From NCBI RefSeq assembly GCF_004522095.1, contig NZ_SPUI01000004.1, forward strand, positions 124,001-188,000: DNA of 64,000 nucleotides, in the 5' to 3' direction. Shown here in pieces: positions 44,026 to 53,661 of the stretch (positions are counted from its first letter, which is position 1; every line of letters begins with the position of its first letter). This DNA is from Nocardioides sp. 503 (GTDB lineage Bacteria > Actinomycetota > Actinomycetes > Propionibacteriales > Nocardioidaceae). Both the position numbers and the translations under genes were made by a program. The notes under the pieces were generated by a model, which was not told where the DNA came from, made no database searches, and saw only the letters and a program-made list of their open reading frames with translations.

Positions 44026-45537
44026 ATGGGCAGCCACGCATCGGCCCCGCTGCGCCTCGCGGCCGTCGACCTCGGGGCCACGAGCGGCCGGGTGATGTCC
44101 GCGCGAGTGGGCCCCGGCACCCTGCGGCTCGACGAGGCGCACCGCTTCCCCAACGCCGCCGTGCGCGCGCGGGGGTCGCTCTTCTGGGACATCCTCGGCA
44201 TCCATCGCGAGATGCTCGCCGGGCTCAGGATGGTCGCCGGCACCGGCCCGCTGGACGGGATCGGCATCGACTCGTGGGCCATCGACCACGGCCTGCTCGA
44301 CCGCGACGGGGTCCTGCTCGGCAACCCCTACTCGCACCGCGACCCGCGCACGGACGGCGTGTCCGGTCGCATCGCCGAGGAGGTCGGTGCCGCCGCGCTC
44401 TACGCGACCACGGGCCTCCAGGACCTGCCCTTCGCCACGATCCACCAGCTCGTCGCCGCGCGGGGCACGGCCGCGCTCGAGGCGGCCGACACCCTGCTGC
44501 TGCTGCCCGACCTGCTCGGCTACTGGCTCACCGGCCACGCCGGCGCCGAGCGCACCAACGCCTCGACCACGGGGCTCTACGACGTCAACACCCGCGCGTG
44601 GGCGGTGGACCTGGCCCGGGCGGTCGGCATCCCCTGGGGCCTGCTACCGCCCCTGCGCGACCCCGGCACGGTGATCGGCCCCCTGCTGCCCGAGGTCACC
44701 GACCAGCTCGGGGTGTCCTCCCCCGTCCCGGTGGTCGCCGTGGGCTCGCACGACACCGCCTCGGCCGTGGTGGCCGTCCCCGCCGCGGACGACGACGTCG
44801 CCTACATCTCCTCCGGCACCTGGTCCCTGGTGGGGCTGGAGCTGGAGAAGCCGGTGCTCAGCGAGGCGGCCCGGCTCGCCGACTTCACCAACGAGGCGGG
44901 GGTCGACGGGACCGTGCGCTTCCTCAAGAACGTGACCGGTCTCTGGGTCCTGTCCGAGTCGCTGCGCACGTGGAGCGAGCGCCGCCTGGCCGGCGCCGAC
45001 CTCGCCTCGGTGCTGGCGGCCGCCGCCGAGGCGCCCGCGCTGCGCACGGTCGTCGACATCAACGACCCGCGGCTGCTGGCCCCCGGGGACCTGCCCGGGC
45101 GGTTGCAGCTCCTCGCCGAGGAGGCCGGTGAGCCGGTCCCGCGGACCCCGCAGGCGATCACCCGGTGCATCCTCGACAGCCTCGCGCTGGCCTACCGCCG
45201 GCACCTGCGCACGGCGGCCGAGCTCGCCGGGCGGCGTGTGTCGGTCGTGCACGTGGTGGGTGGCGGCTCGCAGAACCGGCTGCTCTGCCAGCTCACGGCG
45301 GACGCCACCGGCCTGCCCGTGCTCGCCGGGCCGGTCGAGGCCGCGGCGCTCGGCAACGTGCTCGTGCAGGCGCGCGCCCTCGGCGCCGACCTGCCGGACC
45401 TGGGGGCGATGCGTACGTTGGTCCGCACCACGCACGAGGTGCGCCGCTACGAGCCGCGCCCCGGCGTCGACTGGGACGCCGCCGAGCGCCGCCTGGGCGC
45501 CGTCACCGCTGCGCCACCGACGAGAGGGACCTCATGA
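44026..45537 (+). CDS. rhaB: Rhamnulokinase (FGGY family)
   Basis: 503 residues. Phosphate-1 motif [14 protein letters not shown] (residues 11-24), substrate loop [15 protein letters not shown], adenosine-side [33 protein letters not shown]. Phosphorylates L-rhamnulose at O1. Starts 1 bp after the previous stop and overlaps lldD by 4 nt (ATGA). Confidence 0.94.
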   Translation: MGSHASAPLRLAAVDLGATSGRVMSARVGPGTLRLDEAHRFPNAAVRARGSLFWDILGIHREMLAGLRMVAGTGPLDGIGIDSWAIDHGLLDRDGVLLGNPYSHRDPRTDGVSGRIAEEVGAAALYATTGLQDLPFATIHQLVAARGTAALEAADTLLLLPDLLGYWLTGHAGAERTNASTTGLYDVNTRAWAVDLARAVGIPWGLLPPLRDPGTVIGPLLPEVTDQLGVSSPVPVVAVGSHDTASAVVAVPAADDDVAYISSGTWSLVGLELEKPVLSEAARLADFTNEAGVDGTVRFLKNVTGLWVLSESLRTWSERRLAGADLASVLAAAAEAPALRTVVDINDPRLLAPGDLPGRLQLLAEEAGEPVPRTPQAITRCILDSLALAYRRHLRTAAELAGRRVSVVHVVGGGSQNRLLCQLTADATGLPVLAGPVEAAALGNVLVQARALGADLPDLGAMRTLVRTTHEVRRYEPRPGVDWDAAERRLGAVTAAPPTRGTS

Positions 45538-46763
45538 AGCGTCAGCTCCCCCGGCGCCACGACCTGGCGCCGCTGCTCAAGTTCAAGAGGCCGGTCCTCT
45601 CGCCCAAGGAGCGGCGCCTGGCCTCGGCGCTGACCATCGAGGACCTGCGCCGGATCGCCAAGCGTCGTACGCCCAAGGCGGCCTTCGACTACACCGACGG
45701 CGCCGCGGACGGCGAGGTCTCGCTGGCCCGGGCCCGGCAGGGTTTCGCCGACGTGGAGTTCCACCCCTCGATCCTGCGCGACGTGTCGCGCGTCGACACC
45801 TCGCGCGAGGTGCTGGGCGGCCGGGTGGCGCTGCCGTTCGGGATCGCGCCGACCGGCTTCACCCGCATGATGCAGTCCGAGGGCGAGATCGCGGGCGCCA
45901 CGGCCGCGGCGGCCGCAGGCATCCCGTTCGCGCTCTCGACGATGGGCACGACCTCGATCGAGGACGTCGCCGCGGCGGCGCCGGGCGGGCGCAACTGGTT
46001 CCAGCTCTACATGTGGAAGGACCGCGAGCGGTCCATGGCCCTGGTGGACCGTGCGGCCGCCGCCGGCTACGACACCTTGCTGGTCACCGTCGACGTCCCG
46101 GTCGCCGGCGCGCGCCTGCGCGACGTGCGCAACGGCATGACCATCCCGCCGACTCTGTCGCCGCGGACGGTCGTCAACGCGATCCCGCGACCGGCGTGGT
46201 GGATCAACTTCCTCACCACCGAGCCGCTCGCCTTCGCCTCGCTGGACTCCTGGTCGGGCACCGTGGCCGACCTGCTCGACACGATGTTCGACCCCACCGT
46301 CACCTTCGACGACCTCGCGTGGATCCGGTCGCAGTGGCCCGGCAAGATCTCGGTGAAGGGCGTGCAGAACGTCGAGGACTCGCGCCGCCTCGCCGACCTC
46401 GGCGTGGACGCGATCGTGCTGTCCAACCACGGCGGCCGCCAGCTGGACCGGGCTCCGGTGCCCTTCCACCTGCTGCCCGACGTCGTCCGTGAGGTCGGCT
46501 CGGACCTGGAGGTGCACCTCGACACCGGGATCATGTCCGGCCAGGACATCGTGGCGGCCCTCGCCCACGGGGCCCACTTCACGATGATCGGGCGCGCCTA
46601 CCTCTACGGCCTGATGTCGGGCGGTCGCGAGGGCGTGGACCGCACCATCGAGATCCTGACCGGACAGATCGAGCGGACCATGCGGCTGCTCGGGGTCACG
46701 TCCCTCGACGAGCTCGAGCCCCGTCACGTCACGGCGCTGCGACGGTTGTCCGCCCGGGACTGA
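45534..46763 (+). CDS. lldD: FMN-dependent alpha-hydroxy-acid dehydrogenase, LldD-like
   Basis: 409 residues. FMN-binding TIM barrel with [12 protein letters not shown] at the N terminus, [27 protein letters not shown] and the catalytic His299 in [10 protein letters not shown], then the Arg of [11 protein letters not shown]. Oxidises L-lactate to pyruvate. In this operon it would complete conversion of the lactate made from L-rhamnose. ATG overlaps the rhaB stop. Confidence 0.92.
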   Translation: MKRQLPRRHDLAPLLKFKRPVLSPKERRLASALTIEDLRRIAKRRTPKAAFDYTDGAADGEVSLARARQGFADVEFHPSILRDVSRVDTSREVLGGRVALPFGIAPTGFTRMMQSEGEIAGATAAAAAGIPFALSTMGTTSIEDVAAAAPGGRNWFQLYMWKDRERSMALVDRAAAAGYDTLLVTVDVPVAGARLRDVRNGMTIPPTLSPRTVVNAIPRPAWWINFLTTEPLAFASLDSWSGTVADLLDTMFDPTVTFDDLAWIRSQWPGKISVKGVQNVEDSRRLADLGVDAIVLSNHGGRQLDRAPVPFHLLPDVVREVGSDLEVHLDTGIMSGQDIVAALAHGAHFTMIGRAYLYGLMSGGREGVDRTIEILTGQIERTMRLLGVTSLDELEPRHVTALRRLSARD

Positions 46764-46770
46764 GGCAGGC

Positions 46771-47007
46771 ATGCCCGAGGAGATCCCGCAGGGCCACGTG
46801 GTCGCGCGCGCGACGTGGCGGCCCGAGCCAGCCGACCTGGAGGTGCTCAGCCTGCTCGCGGGCGGGCTCACCGTGGACGCGGTGGCCCGTCGGCAGGGGG
46901 TCTCCGAGCGCACGGTACGACGACGGCTGCGCTCGATCGCGGACCAGATCGGCGTCGACTCAACGATCGAGGCGGTCGTTCACGCGGTCCGCTCGCGGCT
47001 GATCTGA
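46771..47007 (+). CDS. Small LuxR-type helix-turn-helix protein
   Basis: 78 residues consisting almost wholly of a GerE/LuxR-like HTH: LEVLSLLAGGLTVDAVARRQGVSERTVRRRLRSIADQIG. No receiver or ligand domain. Follows lldD by 7 bp on the same strand, so it is probably the last gene of the rhamnose operon. A DNA-binding role is likely; target unknown. Confidence 0.75.
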   Translation: MPEEIPQGHVVARATWRPEPADLEVLSLLAGGLTVDAVARRQGVSERTVRRRLRSIADQIGVDSTIEAVVHAVRSRLI

Positions 47008-47072
47008 GGTGTCCACGCATTCGGCGTGACCGGATGCGGACAACCGCATTGTGACGGGCGTCACGAGGGCCT

Positions 47073-47096
47073 ACGTTGCTGGTTGCAACGTTTCAA
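47073..47096 (+). promoter_or_regulatory. LacI-type operator upstream of the rhamnosidase
   Basis: Two overlapping symmetries: ACGTTGC-TGGTT-GCAACGT (47073-47091) and TTGCAACG-TTTCAA (47083-47096), a CG-centred 14-mer with one mismatch, the classic form for LacI/GalR-family sites. It lies 27 bp before the ATG. The cognate regulator is not in the window; the local LacI gene has a different site. Confidence 0.55.
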
Positions 47097-47122
47097 AGCC
47101 TCTCGAGTCAGGACCTCTCCCC

Positions 47123-50100
47123 ATGCCGTCTGCCTCCTCGCTCCGCCTGCGCTCGCTCGCCTCGGGACTCGCGGTCGCGCTGTCCGCCGGCGCCCTCGCC
47201 CCCCTCGCCCTGGGGGTCCCCGCCCACGCCGCCGCGCCCGCGCACGCGGCGCGGTCGGCTGCGGCCGGGGAGGCGCTGACGGTCGGCCACCTCACCGCCA
47301 ACGGCCGCGTCGACCCGCTCGGCATCCCCGGAGCACCGCCCAGCCTGGGCTGGGTCTCGGAGTCCACCGGGCGCGGTGTCGTGCAGTCGGCCTACCAGGT
47401 CCGCGTGGCCTCCGACGAGGACGCGCTCGAGGACGCCGACGTGTGGGACAGCGGCCAGGTGGAGTCGGCGCGGCAGGTCGACGTCGTCTACGGCGGCCCC
47501 GAGCTGACCTCCGGCACGTCGTACGTCTGGCAGGTCAAGGTCTGGGACGGCGAGGGTCGGGAGTCCGCCTGGAGCGCGCCCGCGACCTTCGAGACCGGCC
47601 TGCTGGAGCCCGCCGACTGGGGCGATGCCGCCTGGGTCGGCAAGCCCGCCGGCACGGAGATCAACCGCTGGACCGACTACACCGTCGACTTCGACTTCGA
47701 CATCGACAACCTGACCTTCGGCACGTTCGTCCGCGCCAGCAGCGCCGCCAACGGCTACATGTGGCAGCTCAGCGTCGCCGACGGCACCCCCCGCTTCCGC
47801 CCGCACCTGCGGGTCAACGGCAACTACACCCTCCTGGACAACAAGAGCATCGCCTCGGTCATCTCGGCCGCCGACCTCGTCGCCGGCGAGCACACGATGA
47901 GCGTCACCTTCGACGGGCCGACGATCACGACCAGGCTGGACGGCACCACGATCGACACCCGCACCGACTCGACGTTCGACCGGGGCTTCGTCGGCTTCCG
48001 GTCCGACCAGGCCAACGAGGGCACCGAGCGGGCCACCGTCCACGCCGTCCGCGTGACCGCCGAGGGCGGCGACACGCTGCTGGACACCGACTTCACCGCC
48101 GGCAACCCGTTCAGCGGCGGCACCCTGGTGCCCGGCGGCCTCCAGCTGGCGGGCCGGCTCGAGGCGCTGTGGCGCTCGCCCGACGCCAACCGGCCGCTGC
48201 TGCGCACGGAGTTCGCCACCGACGAGGGCAAGACCGTCGAGAGCGCCCGCGTCTACGCCTCCGCCCACGGCATCTACGAGCTGAACCTCAACGGCGAGGA
48301 GGTCGGCGACCAGCTCCTCGCTCCCGGGTGGACCGACTACCGCAAGCGGATCCAGTCCCAGACCTACGACGTCACCGAGCTGGTGCGCTCGGGCGAGAAC
48401 GCCTTCGGTGCCGAGCTCGCCGACGGCTGGTGGGCCGGCAAGGTCGGCATGTGGGGACCCACGATGTACGGCGACCAGCTCGCCCTCGTCGCCCGCCTGC
48501 GGGTCGACTACACCGACGGCACCAGCGAGTGGGTCGACACCGACGACAGCTGGAAGTCCCACTACGGCCCCTACGTCTTCACCGACAACATCGACGGCCA
48601 GACCTACGACGCACGCGCCGAGCAGACGGGCTGGGAGCTGCCGGAGTTCGACGACGCGGGCTGGTCCGACGTGGCCGTCGTGCCCTCCGACACCGCCAAG
48701 CTGGTGCCGCAGCGCGACGAGCCGGTGCGGGTCACCCAGGAGGTCGCGACCCTCGCCCGCACGGAGCCGACCCCCGGCGCCTTCGTCTACGACCTCGGCC
48801 AGAACATGGTCGGCGGCGCTCGCATGCGGCTCTCCGGCCTCGCCGGGCAGACCGTGACCATCCGCTACGGCGAGATGCTCAACCCCGACGGCACGCTCTA
48901 CACCGCCAACCTGCGCGCGGCGAAGGTGACCGACCGCTACACGTTCGCGACCACCGGCGCCGTGACCTACGAGCCGACGTTCACCCAGCACGGGTTCCGC
49001 TACGTCGAGATCGTCGGCGCCTCCACGCCGCCGGCCACCGCCGACGTCACCGGCGTGGTCTGGGGCTCGGACCTGGCCGCCACGGGCACGCTCGAGACCT
49101 CGGACCCGATGCTCAACCAGCTGGTCAGCAACATCTCCTGGGGCCAGCGCGGCAACTTCCTGTCCATCCCCACCGACACCCCCGCGCGCGACGAGCGCCT
49201 GGGCTGGACCGGCGACATCAACGTCTTCGCGCCGACCGCGAGCTACCTGCGCGACACCCGTGCCTTCCTAGGCAAGTGGATGGTCGACCTGCAGGACTCC
49301 GCGCGTGAGAACGGCAACTTCCACGGCATCGCGCCGGTGCCGCCGGGCATCGACCTGGGCAGCGGTCTCGGCTGGTCCGACGCCGCCGTGACCGTGCCGT
49401 ACGCCGTGTGGCACGCGCACGGCGACACCGCGATCGTGCGGGAGAACTACGCCGCCATGGAGAAGTTCCTCCGCTTCACCGAGCAGGGCGCGGGGGCCGA
49501 CCTGATCGACACCGCCCGCGGCAACTGGGACGACTGGCTCAACCTCAACGACAACACGCCCACCAGCGTGCTGGGGACGGCCTACCTGGCGGAGAACGCC
49601 CGGATGATGTCCGAGATGGCAGCCGCCGTCGGCGAGGACGCCGACGCCGAGGAGTTCGCGCAGCTCTCGGCCGACGTGCGCGCCGCCTTCGCGGACAGCC
49701 TCGTCCAGCCCGACGGGACCGTCGACGGCAACAGCCAGACGGCGTACGCGATGGCGCTGGGCATGGACCTCGTGCCGGACGCCGCCCTGCGCGACAAGGT
49801 GGCGGCCAGGTTCGTCGCCAAGCTCGCCGCGAGCGACAACCACTTGACGACCGGGTTCCTCGGGACCCCGTGGCTGCTCCCCGCGCTCAGCAGCATCGGC
49901 CGCGACGACCTCGCCTACACGCTGCTCATGCACAAGGACTACCCGTCCTGGGGCTACGAGGTGGCGAAGGGCGCGACCACGATGTGGGAGCGCTGGGACT
50001 CCATCAAGCCCGACGGCACCTTCGGCGACGTCGGCATGAACTCCTTCAACCACTACGCCTACGGCGCCGTGGGTGACTGGATGTACCAGAACATCGGTGG

Positions 50101-52930
50101 CATCAAGGCCCTCGAGCCCGGCTACAAGAAGATCCGCGTGGCGCCGGTCGTAGGTGGCGGGCTGACCCACGGTGGCGGTGACATGGAGTCGGTCTACGGC
50201 ACCATCGCCACCGACTGGGAGCTCGAGGGTGAGGACCTGTCGCTCACCGTCGACGTCCCGGTCAACACCACCGCCGAGGTGGTGCTGCCCGCCGACACCA
50301 CGTGGGCCGTCACCGAGAGCGGCACGCTGCTCGACCAGGCGGACGGCGTCACCGGCGCGACCGCCGAGTCGGGCCTCGTGACCGTCACCGTCGGGTCGGG
50401 TCACTACGAGCTCGCCGTGACCCAGGGCAGCGCCGAGCTGGGCGCCATCCTGGACGCCGTCGACGGCCTCAGCGCCCACGTCGGCGGCCTGGCCGAGGCC
50501 GGCGACCTGGCCGCGGGCGACCGCGAGCAGCTCGACGCCGGTCTCGCGGCGGCTCGCGGCGACGTGACCGACGCCCTCCTCGCCCGTCTGGCCGGCGACG
50601 ACGCAGACGTGACGTCGGCGCTGCGCTCCGCGCTCGGCGAGGTGCGCGACCTGCGCGCCTGGCTGACGGGCTCCGAGGTCGCCGCCCCGGTCAAGGCGGA
50701 CCTCGACTCGCGGCTCGCCGCGGTCGAGAACCAGCTCGTGCTGGCGGTGACCTCGTCGCTGGGGTTCTCCGTGACGCTGCCGCCGGTCGCGGCCCCCGCC
50801 CTGCCGGGTGGTGCGGTGACCGGGACCGTCGAGGTCACCAACACCTCCACCTCCGCCATCACGGGTCTCTCGGGCACGGTCACGGTGGACGGCTGGGACC
50901 CGGTGGAGGTCTCCGCCGCGAGCGTGGCGGCGGGTCAGAGCGTGCAGCTGCCGGTGACGGTGGCCGTGCCGAAGCACCAGGCGCCCGGCTCCTACGACGC
51001 CACGCTGTCGCTGAGCTTCACCCTCGGCGGGGAGACCTTCACCGTGAAGGACACCACCGCCGGCTGGGCGAAGGTCACCTCCGGGCTGGAGATCGGCGAC
51101 CTGGTCGCCGAGCTCGGCACCGGTGAGCCGGCCGAGCGGGCCACCTTGGACGTGCCGGTCTCCAACACCGGGACGTCGGCGGTCCGCGCCCGGGTCGCGG
51201 TGGAGCTGCCCGCGGGCTGGAGGGCGGTGCCCTCGCGCGAGGTCCTCGTCCCCGCCGGCGGGTCGGCCGTCGCCGAGGTGCCGGTGATCGTGCCCCTCGA
51301 CCGGGTGGCCGGCAGCGTGCCGGTGACGGTCTCCGTCCTCCGCGCGGGCGCGGTCCTGGCCTCGGAGGAGTCCGCGGCGACGTTCGGCCTCGTGACCCCG
51401 CCCAGCGCCGGTGTCGTCGACCACGTCGACTTCGGCAACGGGCCCTCGGAGTCGGCGCACGCGCTGCAGGCCTCCCCCTCCAGCGGGACCAACACCGAGG
51501 CCGGCCTCACCCGCCGGTACGCCAACTCCGGGACCCCGGGCTCGTGGTACTCGGTGGTCGTCGACGTCCCCGCCGGGCAGCCGTTCGTGCTGCGCGACAT
51601 CGAGACCTTCGACGGCGCGCGGACGAAGAAGTACCACGTCTACGTCGACGACGTCCTGGTCAAGACGCAGCTGGTGCCGCGCAGCGAGGGTGGTGCGGGC
51701 ACCAAGGTCTACGACGCCCTGGTCGACGACCCGGCCGTGCTCGACAACGACGGCAGCGTGCGGGTGAGGTTCGAGTACCCGACGGACGCGTCGGGCTTCT
51801 TCGACCCGTCGATCGCCGACCTGTGGGTGCTGCCGGTCCCCGCCGACACCCAGGCGCCGGACGTCTCGGCCGCGGTCTCCTCGGGGACCGTGGGCGACGA
51901 CGGCTGGTTCCGCTCCGACGTCCTGGTCGGGGTGGATGCTGCGGACAACCGCGACGGTGCGCCGACCGTGGAGACCGGGGCGGGCGCGGGCTGGGAGGCC
52001 TACGTCGGACCGGTGCCGGTCACCGGTGACGGCAAGCGCGAGCTGACCTTCCGGGCCCGCGACCTGGCCGGCAACACCTCGGCCGTGGGCACGCTCCCGG
52101 TGTGGATCGACACCGTCGCTCCGATGACCACCCTGGCGGTCACGCAGAAGCCGGGCGTGGAGTTCTCCGACCGGGCCACCCTCGCCTTCACGGCGCAGGA
52201 CGCGACCAGCGGGGTGGGCCGGACGGCCTACCGCGTCGACGGTGGCGAGTGGCAGGTCGCCGGCGAGGCGCCCGTCGAGGTCACGGGCTACGGCCCGCAC
52301 CTGGTGGACTTTGCGTCCACCGACGTGGCGGGCAACCCGGAGGCGGTGCGTCACGAGACCGTGACGCTGGCCGACGTCGAGACGGTCGCCGCGCTGGTGG
52401 CTCCTCAGGTGAGCGGACCGGCGCGGGTCGGGTCGACGCTGACCTCGACGACGGGCTCCTGGAACACCAAGGGGCTCGGCTTCGCCCGCCAGTGGCTGCG
52501 CAACGGCTCGCCGATCGCCGGCGCGACCGGACCGACGTACAAGGTCGGTGCGGCGGACGTCGGGCGGCGGCTCTCGGTGCGGGTGACCGCCACCAAGGCC
52601 GGCAAGGCGCCGGGGGTCTCGACCTCCACGGCCACCGCGCCGGTCACCAGGGCGACGTCCTCGACCAAGGTCTCGACGAACCGGACCAAGGTCGGGCGCG
52701 GCAAGCCGCTGCGGGTGACGGTCAAGGTGACCTCCAGCCCGACCGCGACCGGCACGGTAGCCGTGAAGGTCGACGGCAAGGTGGTCCGGCGGGTGGCGGT
52801 GAGGAACGGCAAGGCCGTGGTGACCGTCAAGATCGCCAAGCGCGGCCGCCACAAGGTCACCGCCGCCTACCAAGGCTCCGCGACGGTAGCCCCCTCCACC
52901 TCCCCGGTGCGGGTGGTCAAGGTGACTTGA
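47123..52930 (+). CDS. Giant secreted alpha-L-rhamnosidase (GH78)
   Basis: About 1,935 residues. Signal peptide 1-35 (ending HAAAP-type). The N-terminal GH78 beta domains contain an N-domain (PLGIPGAPPSLGW), an inserted jelly roll (about 190-350) and RVYASAHGIYELNLNGE. The (alpha/alpha)6 catalytic domain includes DTPARDERLGWTGD from residue 685, GNWDDWLNL and MWERWDSIKPDG. Behind it lie a helical FIVAR-like stretch (about 1105-1215), NEW3/Ig-type domains (about 1220-1430), a CBM-like domain (about 1432-1575), OmpL47/Ig-like modules and a Big_3-type C terminus rich in Lys/Arg. Releases L-rhamnose from polymers outside the cell. AGGA lies upstream of the ATG. Confidence 0.9.
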   Translation: MPSASSLRLRSLASGLAVALSAGALAPLALGVPAHAAAPAHAARSAAAGEALTVGHLTANGRVDPLGIPGAPPSLGWVSESTGRGVVQSAYQVRVASDEDALEDADVWDSGQVESARQVDVVYGGPELTSGTSYVWQVKVWDGEGRESAWSAPATFETGLLEPADWGDAAWVGKPAGTEINRWTDYTVDFDFDIDNLTFGTFVRASSAANGYMWQLSVADGTPRFRPHLRVNGNYTLLDNKSIASVISAADLVAGEHTMSVTFDGPTITTRLDGTTIDTRTDSTFDRGFVGFRSDQANEGTERATVHAVRVTAEGGDTLLDTDFTAGNPFSGGTLVPGGLQLAGRLEALWRSPDANRPLLRTEFATDEGKTVESARVYASAHGIYELNLNGEEVGDQLLAPGWTDYRKRIQSQTYDVTELVRSGENAFGAELADGWWAGKVGMWGPTMYGDQLALVARLRVDYTDGTSEWVDTDDSWKSHYGPYVFTDNIDGQTYDARAEQTGWELPEFDDAGWSDVAVVPSDTAKLVPQRDEPVRVTQEVATLARTEPTPGAFVYDLGQNMVGGARMRLSGLAGQTVTIRYGEMLNPDGTLYTANLRAAKVTDRYTFATTGAVTYEPTFTQHGFRYVEIVGASTPPATADVTGVVWGSDLAATGTLETSDPMLNQLVSNISWGQRGNFLSIPTDTPARDERLGWTGDINVFAPTASYLRDTRAFLGKWMVDLQDSARENGNFHGIAPVPPGIDLGSGLGWSDAAVTVPYAVWHAHGDTAIVRENYAAMEKFLRFTEQGAGADLIDTARGNWDDWLNLNDNTPTSVLGTAYLAENARMMSEMAAAVGEDADAEEFAQLSADVRAAFADSLVQPDGTVDGNSQTAYAMALGMDLVPDAALRDKVAARFVAKLAASDNHLTTGFLGTPWLLPALSSIGRDDLAYTLLMHKDYPSWGYEVAKGATTMWERWDSIKPDGTFGDVGMNSFNHYAYGAVGDWMYQNIGGIKALEPGYKKIRVAPVVGGGLTHGGGDMESVYGTIATDWELEGEDLSLTVDVPVNTTAEVVLPADTTWAVTESGTLLDQADGVTGATAESGLVTVTVGSGHYELAVTQGSAELGAILDAVDGLSAHVGGLAEAGDLAAGDREQLDAGLAAARGDVTDALLARLAGDDADVTSALRSALGEVRDLRAWLTGSEVAAPVKADLDSRLAAVENQLVLAVTSSLGFSVTLPPVAAPALPGGAVTGTVEVTNTSTSAITGLSGTVTVDGWDPVEVSAASVAAGQSVQLPVTVAVPKHQAPGSYDATLSLSFTLGGETFTVKDTTAGWAKVTSGLEIGDLVAELGTGEPAERATLDVPVSNTGTSAVRARVAVELPAGWRAVPSREVLVPAGGSAVAEVPVIVPLDRVAGSVPVTVSVLRAGAVLASEESAATFGLVTPPSAGVVDHVDFGNGPSESAHALQASPSSGTNTEAGLTRRYANSGTPGSWYSVVVDVPAGQPFVLRDIETFDGARTKKYHVYVDDVLVKTQLVPRSEGGAGTKVYDALVDDPAVLDNDGSVRVRFEYPTDASGFFDPSIADLWVLPVPADTQAPDVSAAVSSGTVGDDGWFRSDVLVGVDAADNRDGAPTVETGAGAGWEAYVGPVPVTGDGKRELTFRARDLAGNTSAVGTLPVWIDTVAPMTTLAVTQKPGVEFSDRATLAFTAQDATSGVGRTAYRVDGGEWQVAGEAPVEVTGYGPHLVDFASTDVAGNPEAVRHETVTLADVETVAALVAPQVSGPARVGSTLTSTTGSWNTKGLGFARQWLRNGSPIAGATGPTYKVGAADVGRRLSVRVTATKAGKAPGVSTSTATAPVTRATSSTKVSTNRTKVGRGKPLRVTVKVTSSPTATGTVAVKVDGKVVRRVAVRNGKAVVTVKIAKRGRHKVTAAYQGSATVAPSTSPVRVVKVT

Positions 52931-52939
52931 GAGCACCCC

Positions 52940-53016
52940 CCGCCGGGATAGTCCCTAACGAACCAGTGGTTTGAGAGCCCTCTCACCCACGAATCTGTGA
53001 GGGACTATCCCGGCGG
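52940..53016. repeat. Palindromic element, CCGGGATAGTCCC family, copy 1
   Basis: Perfect 17-bp arms (52940-52956 and 53000-53016) with the core CCGGGATAGTCCCT; an inner hairpin TGAGAG-CC-CTCTCA at 52972-52985. Located between the convergent stops of the rhamnosidase and eda. Shares the start of its sequence with the element at 58321. Confidence 0.8.
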
Positions 53017-53022
53017 ACAGGC

Positions 53023-53661
53023 TCAGCGGAGGTCGGCGGCCGCTCTCGCGAGCGACTCGACGCGGGCCCAGTCGCCGGCCTCGAGGACGGCGGGCGGGGT
53101 GAGCCAGGAGCCGCCGACGCAGCCGACGTTGGGCAGCGCCAGGTAGTCCGGCGCCGTGGTGGCGGTGATGCCGCCGGTGGGGCAGAAGCGCGCCGCGGGG
53201 ACCGGGGAGGCCACCGACTTCAGGTACGCCGCCCCGCCGGACGCCTCCGCCGGGAAGAACTTCATCTGCGTGAAGCCGGCCTCGAGGACCGCCAGCGCCT
53301 CCGACACCGTCGAGGTGCCGGGCAGGAACGGCAGGCCGGTGTCGGCCATGGCCGCGAGCAGCGTCGGCGTGGAGCCGGGGGAGACCAGGAAGCGCGCGCC
53401 GGCGTCCTGGGCCTCCTTGGCCTGGCCGGGCGTGACGATGGTGCCGGCACCGACCAGGATCTCCGGCACGTCGTCGGCGATGGCGCGGATCGCGTCGAGC
53501 GCGACCGGCGTGCGCAGCGTGAGCTCGATGGCCGGCAGGCCGCCGGCGACCAGGGCGCGGGCCAGCGGGACGGCGTCCTCGAGGCGGTCGATGACGACGA
53601 CCGGCAGCACCGGCACGACGTCGAGCAGCGATGTGGTCAGGGACTCAGGCAGGCTGGACAA
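53023..53661 (-). CDS. eda: KDPG aldolase (2-dehydro-3-deoxyphosphogluconate aldolase)
   Basis: 212 residues, class I TIM barrel. Catalytic Glu in [20 protein letters not shown], Schiff-base Lys in [14 protein letters not shown], and [16 protein letters not shown]. Splits KDPG into pyruvate and glyceraldehyde-3-P. The start is a TTG at 53661 with GGAGG 6-7 nt upstream, overlapping the end of edd by 17 bp. Last gene of the zwf-edd-eda operon. Confidence 0.94.
   Translation of the reverse strand: MSSLPESLTTSLLDVVPVLPVVVIDRLEDAVPLARALVAGGLPAIELTLRTPVALDAIRAIADDVPEILVGAGTIVTPGQAKEAQDAGARFLVSPGSTPTLLAAMADTGLPFLPGTSTVSEALAVLEAGFTQMKFFPAEASGGAAYLKSVASPVPAARFCPTGGITATTAPDYLALPNVGCVGGSWLTPPAVLEAGDWARVESLARAAADLR

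Noticed and set aside
49268..52936. 1,222-codon open frame on the minus strand
   Set aside because: It is antisense to the rhamnosidase, with a His/Arg/Gly-rich composition typical of the reverse frame of a high-GC gene and no motifs.
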